Below are positions 61,671-64,000 of a stretch of DNA of 64,000 nucleotides, piece by piece (position 1 is the stretch's first letter; each line of letters begins with the position of its first letter). Origin of the DNA: UMGS1387 sp045539625 (GTDB lineage Bacteria; Bacillota; Clostridia; Oscillospirales; CAG-382). Under the pieces are notes generated by a model that searched no databases, was not told where the DNA came from, and saw only the letters and a program-made list of their open reading frames with translations. The stretch covers positions 1 to 64,000 of the forward strand of contig JAZQFS010000016.1 of NCBI GenBank assembly GCA_045539625.1, read 5' to 3'. The translations under genes and the position numbers were made by a program.

Positions 61671-62816
61671 TTAGTTTTCTCGGTTTTCCTTTTTAAATTG
61701 TTTTTGCTTTAATACTATCGCTTCTAATTCTTTTTGATGCATATCTATTTCTTTTTCGTACTCTCGTTTCTCTTTGCTTACATCAAATATGTTTATGTAT
61801 GCAACAACAATGGAAAGTATGGCTGTGATGAGTGGGAATATAGTTAAAATTGTAATTTCTTCGTAAAACTTTCCTTCCACTGCTATCGCAAATGTAATAG
61901 TAAGCGCAATTACAAGGAGGAATGAGGTCATCATTAAAACGCTATTCTTGGTTTTGTTCCTTTTTTCCTTGTGTTTAATTTTAAGTTCGGAAATTTGTTT
62001 TTTTAAGGTGTTTTCTTCCTCTTTTGCGGAGTGAAATTCAAGTATTGATTTAAACTTTTTTAATTTTTCTCGAATTGATTCATCGGAAAGTATGGTATAA
62101 CAAACATTAAAAACTTGTTCACCGTAATTTGCACTCGTATTTTCTAGATCAGGTATTTGAGAAATAGAAAATGCTTTTCGTATTTTCCAATCAAACATTA
62201 TTGTCTCAATGTTTGTGAAAACAGTTCCACCAGAAACTTTTGAGTAAATCTCATATTCGTCTTTGCTTGCTTTATTAAAAACTTGATACACTTTTTTTTC
62301 GTTGATAATATCTCCAATTTTCAAATATAAACTTCTCATTGCAGCGGAACTTATAGCATCTGTTTCCATAACGGTTAGATTAACATCACATAGTGGCAAA
62401 ATAAGTTTTAATATATCCGTATACCCTGCCTGACAATCAAAAAGCACAACATCATATTTTTGAAAAATATCATTATGTATTAGTGATTTGCCGTCATCTT
62501 TATGGGTATATGTTTTTGTGATTTCTTTTGTTATTTGCGTTATAGAAGGTATAAAATCACAATTAGAATTTATATTTACAAAACTTGTTTTTTTATTGTT
62601 ATTATCACAAAAAAGTAAGTCATAAAATGACAGTATATTCTTCTTTTTATGTGACAATTTGTCTTCATAGAAATATGTTGCACCATTAGTGCTTAAATCG
62701 CAATCTACTAAAAGGGTCTTTATTCCACACCTAGATAAAAGAGAAGCCATGCTTAATGCTAATGTGGTTTTTCCACTACCACCTTTTCCGCTAATAAAAG
62801 AGATTGTTTTACACAT
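61671..62816 (-). CDS. ParA/MinD-like ATPase fused to a coiled-coil membrane hairpin
   Basis: About 381 residues from ATG 62816 (GAGGTG upstream; a GTG at 62825 is the alternative). A deviant Walker A SGKGGSGKTT, LLVDCDLSTNGAT and the Walker B-like VVLFDCQAGY identify a ParA/MinD-family ATPase (~1-255). It is followed by a charged coiled coil, two adjacent membrane helices (~293-350) and a second coiled coil. ParA-family ATPases position or partition cargo on a surface; having a membrane hairpin in the same chain is unusual. The upstream gene encodes a small membrane protein and ends 5 bp before this start. Confidence 0.75.
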   Translation of the reverse strand: MCKTISFISGKGGSGKTTLALSMASLLSRCGIKTLLVDCDLSTNGATYFYEDKLSHKKKNILSFYDLLFCDNNNKKTSFVNINSNCDFIPSITQITKEITKTYTHKDDGKSLIHNDIFQKYDVVLFDCQAGYTDILKLILPLCDVNLTVMETDAISSAAMRSLYLKIGDIINEKKVYQVFNKASKDEYEIYSKVSGGTVFTNIETIMFDWKIRKAFSISQIPDLENTSANYGEQVFNVCYTILSDESIREKLKKFKSILEFHSAKEEENTLKKQISELKIKHKEKRNKTKNSVLMMTSFLLVIALTITFAIAVEGKFYEEITILTIFPLITAILSIVVAYINIFDVSKEKREYEKEIDMHQKELEAIVLKQKQFKKENREN

Positions 62817-62821
62817 GTTTT

Positions 62822-63331
62822 TCACCTCGCATTAATACTTCCTAAATTTCCTGTATTCAAATTCTCATTGAATTTTTGCACTCTATCATCGTTATTTTCA
62901 CTGGAGTTTTCAATATCTGAAATGTTATCTTCTTTGCTTACACACAATATAAAACAATCTAGTAACATATAGGCCATAACGCATATAGAGATTATAAACA
63001 TAGTTGTATGCAAATTTTCGTTATATTCTGCAGTAAACAGAATAATTGCGGATATAACCAAAATGGAACCTATTGCAAAACAAAACAATGAGAGCAGAAT
63101 TCTAGTAACTAACTCGTTTTTTCCGTGTATCCTTGGAGTAAATTCCATTAGCAGAGCAAGTGAAAATATAAAATATGCACTTCCTACGCCAACATTTAAA
63201 TCCTTTACAACATATATACCACCAATCCAACATATAATCCAAACTAACAACTTAATAATATATTCCATTTTTCCACTATACAAGTGCATTTCAGAAAAAA
63301 TACTTATTATTTTGTTCACATAATCCACCAT
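62822..63331 (-). CDS. Small four-span membrane protein paired with the ParA-like ATPase
   Basis: 169 residues from ATG 63331 (GGAAG about 8 nt upstream; a TTG at 63346 is possible). Four hydrophobic segments (~25-45, 50-68, 80-103, 110-132) are followed by a ~40-residue polar, Asn/Glu-rich cytoplasmic-looking tail. No family recognised. Tight linkage to the ParA-like gene suggests one functional unit. Confidence 0.6.
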   Translation of the reverse strand: MVDYVNKIISIFSEMHLYSGKMEYIIKLLVWIICWIGGIYVVKDLNVGVGSAYFIFSLALLMEFTPRIHGKNELVTRILLSLFCFAIGSILVISAIILFTAEYNENLHTTMFIISICVMAYMLLDCFILCVSKEDNISDIENSSENNDDRVQKFNENLNTGNLGSINAR

Positions 63332-63346
63332 CCTATCATCTTCCAA

Positions 63347-63576
63347 AATTCAACATTTTATTACATATTATACCATAATATATTCGTTTTTTCAATGTAA
63401 ATTTTGAAAACATAGCTTTAGTTTAGATATTTTGTCGAGCATATAAATGCACAATAATTTGATTTTAAGCTATAATTTGTACTATGAACAAAATAAAGCA
63501 TTAGATATGCTTTAAATTGTTATATTTACATTTCAAAATGGCTAGAGTGGATATTTGATTGCGAGTAATTAAACAG
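63347..63576. other. Intergenic AT-rich stretch, no gene seen
   Basis: A gene-free AT-rich spacer upstream of the minus-strand membrane-protein pair. I see no convincing consensus promoter or small RNA; the promoter of that pair should lie near 63350-63420 (ATTATACCA at 63367 reads as a TATAAT on the minus strand). The region continues gene-free to 63743, apart from the hairpin at 63577-63616. Confidence 0.4.
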
Positions 63577-63616
63577 GAACTACCACCCAAGCCAATCACA
63601 TCTTGGGTGGTAGTTC
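63577..63616. terminator. Strong hairpin, probable terminator
   Basis: Perfect 15-bp stem GAACTACCACCCAAG / CTTGGGTGGTAGTTC with a 10-nt loop. The plus-strand flank (TTCTGTAACTG) resembles the flank of the 61485-61523 terminator. It lies downstream of the minus-strand gene ending at 63744, so it most likely terminates that gene. Confidence 0.65.
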
Positions 63617-63743
63617 TTCTGTAACTGTAAAGATATTTCTGTCAATATACAGAGATAGATATTTGTATTGTGTTTATCTGCTGCAAAAAATGTTTTTTTA
63701 TTGAATTAGAACTTTTACATTATTTAATGTTATAGCACTAATT

Positions 63744-64000
63744 TCAACCATCGGTTTTTACTGAATACTCTTTTAAAAATAGATTTGGTAAGAAAATATC
63801 CCTTCTCAAATCGTAATCTTTGATAGCGTTTTTAAGGCTTAACTTGGGATTGGTGGTAACCGGATCTTGAAGTAATTTTGCGGGTTCCTGTAAAATTTTT
63901 ATCGTATCATCGTCCAGTTGTTTGGATAGATAATAATCCTCTGTATATAAAAAAATAATACGATTAATTATTTCAAGTCGTTGTTCCTGTGAAAGGCTAG
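63744..64000 (-). CDS. Unidentified protein, C-terminal fragment
   Basis: An open minus-strand frame entering from the right edge and stopping with TGA at 63746-63744, about 84 codons. The sequence (LSQEQRLEIINRIIF, LDDDTIKILQEPAKLL, LRRDIFLPNLFLKEY) is helical and hydrophilic. No family recognised from this fragment. Confidence 0.6.
   Translation of the reverse strand, partial: SLSQEQRLEIINRIIFLYTEDYYLSKQLDDDTIKILQEPAKLLQDPVTTNPKLSLKNAIKDYDLRRDIFLPNLFLKEYSVKTDG

Overview
The window looks like a chromosomal segment of an anaerobic Clostridia bacterium, most likely a gut Oscillospiraceae/Ruminococcaceae relative. This rests on gene content: S-layer-homology (SLH) anchors, cohesin and dockerin modules, ECF vitamin transport parts, an archaeal/eukaryotic-type ProRS, a DUF1538/PII-like pair, and strong AGGAGG ribosome sites. 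No tRNA, rRNA or CRISPR array was seen.

Layout. 1-139: right end of an IS3-family element. 288-7621: an unusual cluster with a sigma-70-like protein on the minus strand, a STAND/NB-ARC NTPase with a TPR-like tail, and a Lon-type protease with two AAA+ modules instead of one. 7692-24974: mostly housekeeping. It holds a phosphohexomutase, a PII-like/DUF1538 membrane pair, coaX with an ECF S component, a minus-strand operon ecfT-truA-dnaX-lipoprotein-rnhA-GH38 mannosidase, then TSCPD protein, phosphoglucomutase, proS and rlmA. Between proS and rlmA (23790-24085) is what appears to be an unannotated type I toxin-antitoxin locus: a 23-residue hydrophobic peptide with a perfect Shine-Dalgarno, and a convergent small RNA sharing one bidirectional terminator.

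25180-29345: a GH3 glycosidase broken by one in-frame amber codon, and a COG2509-type flavoprotein gene flanked by inverted copies of a modular repeat. In that repeat the linkers are constant while the hairpin stems change with compensation. 29345-42787: large secreted or surface proteins (SLH plus GH99-like, a CxxC-repeat protein, an SLH-like/HtrA protease) and an MFS carrier.

42979-52791: an accessory island with a large serine recombinase, a PD-(D/E)xK-NACHT protein (probable anti-phage), a Fic toxin with a VbhA-type antitoxin fused to an HTH, a CI-like regulator with a divergent operator, an excisionase-like protein, a possible RusA-like nuclease and a tyrosine recombinase.

The most striking feature follows. 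Immediately downstream of the tyrosine recombinase, a ~260-bp segment bounded by 18-bp perfect inverted repeats (52800-52817 and 53043-53060) carries a single good promoter. That promoter faces an operon encoding a 44-residue peptide, a secreted cohesin protein, an SLH-anchored cohesin protein and a 1532-residue cohesin+dockerin adhesin. I read this as a phase-variable (promoter-inversion) switch for a small self-assembling cohesin/dockerin surface complex. The window ends with a ParA-like ATPase carrying a membrane hairpin, its small membrane partner, and the 3' part of an unidentified gene. All functional statements are inferred from reading the sequence; no database search was possible.
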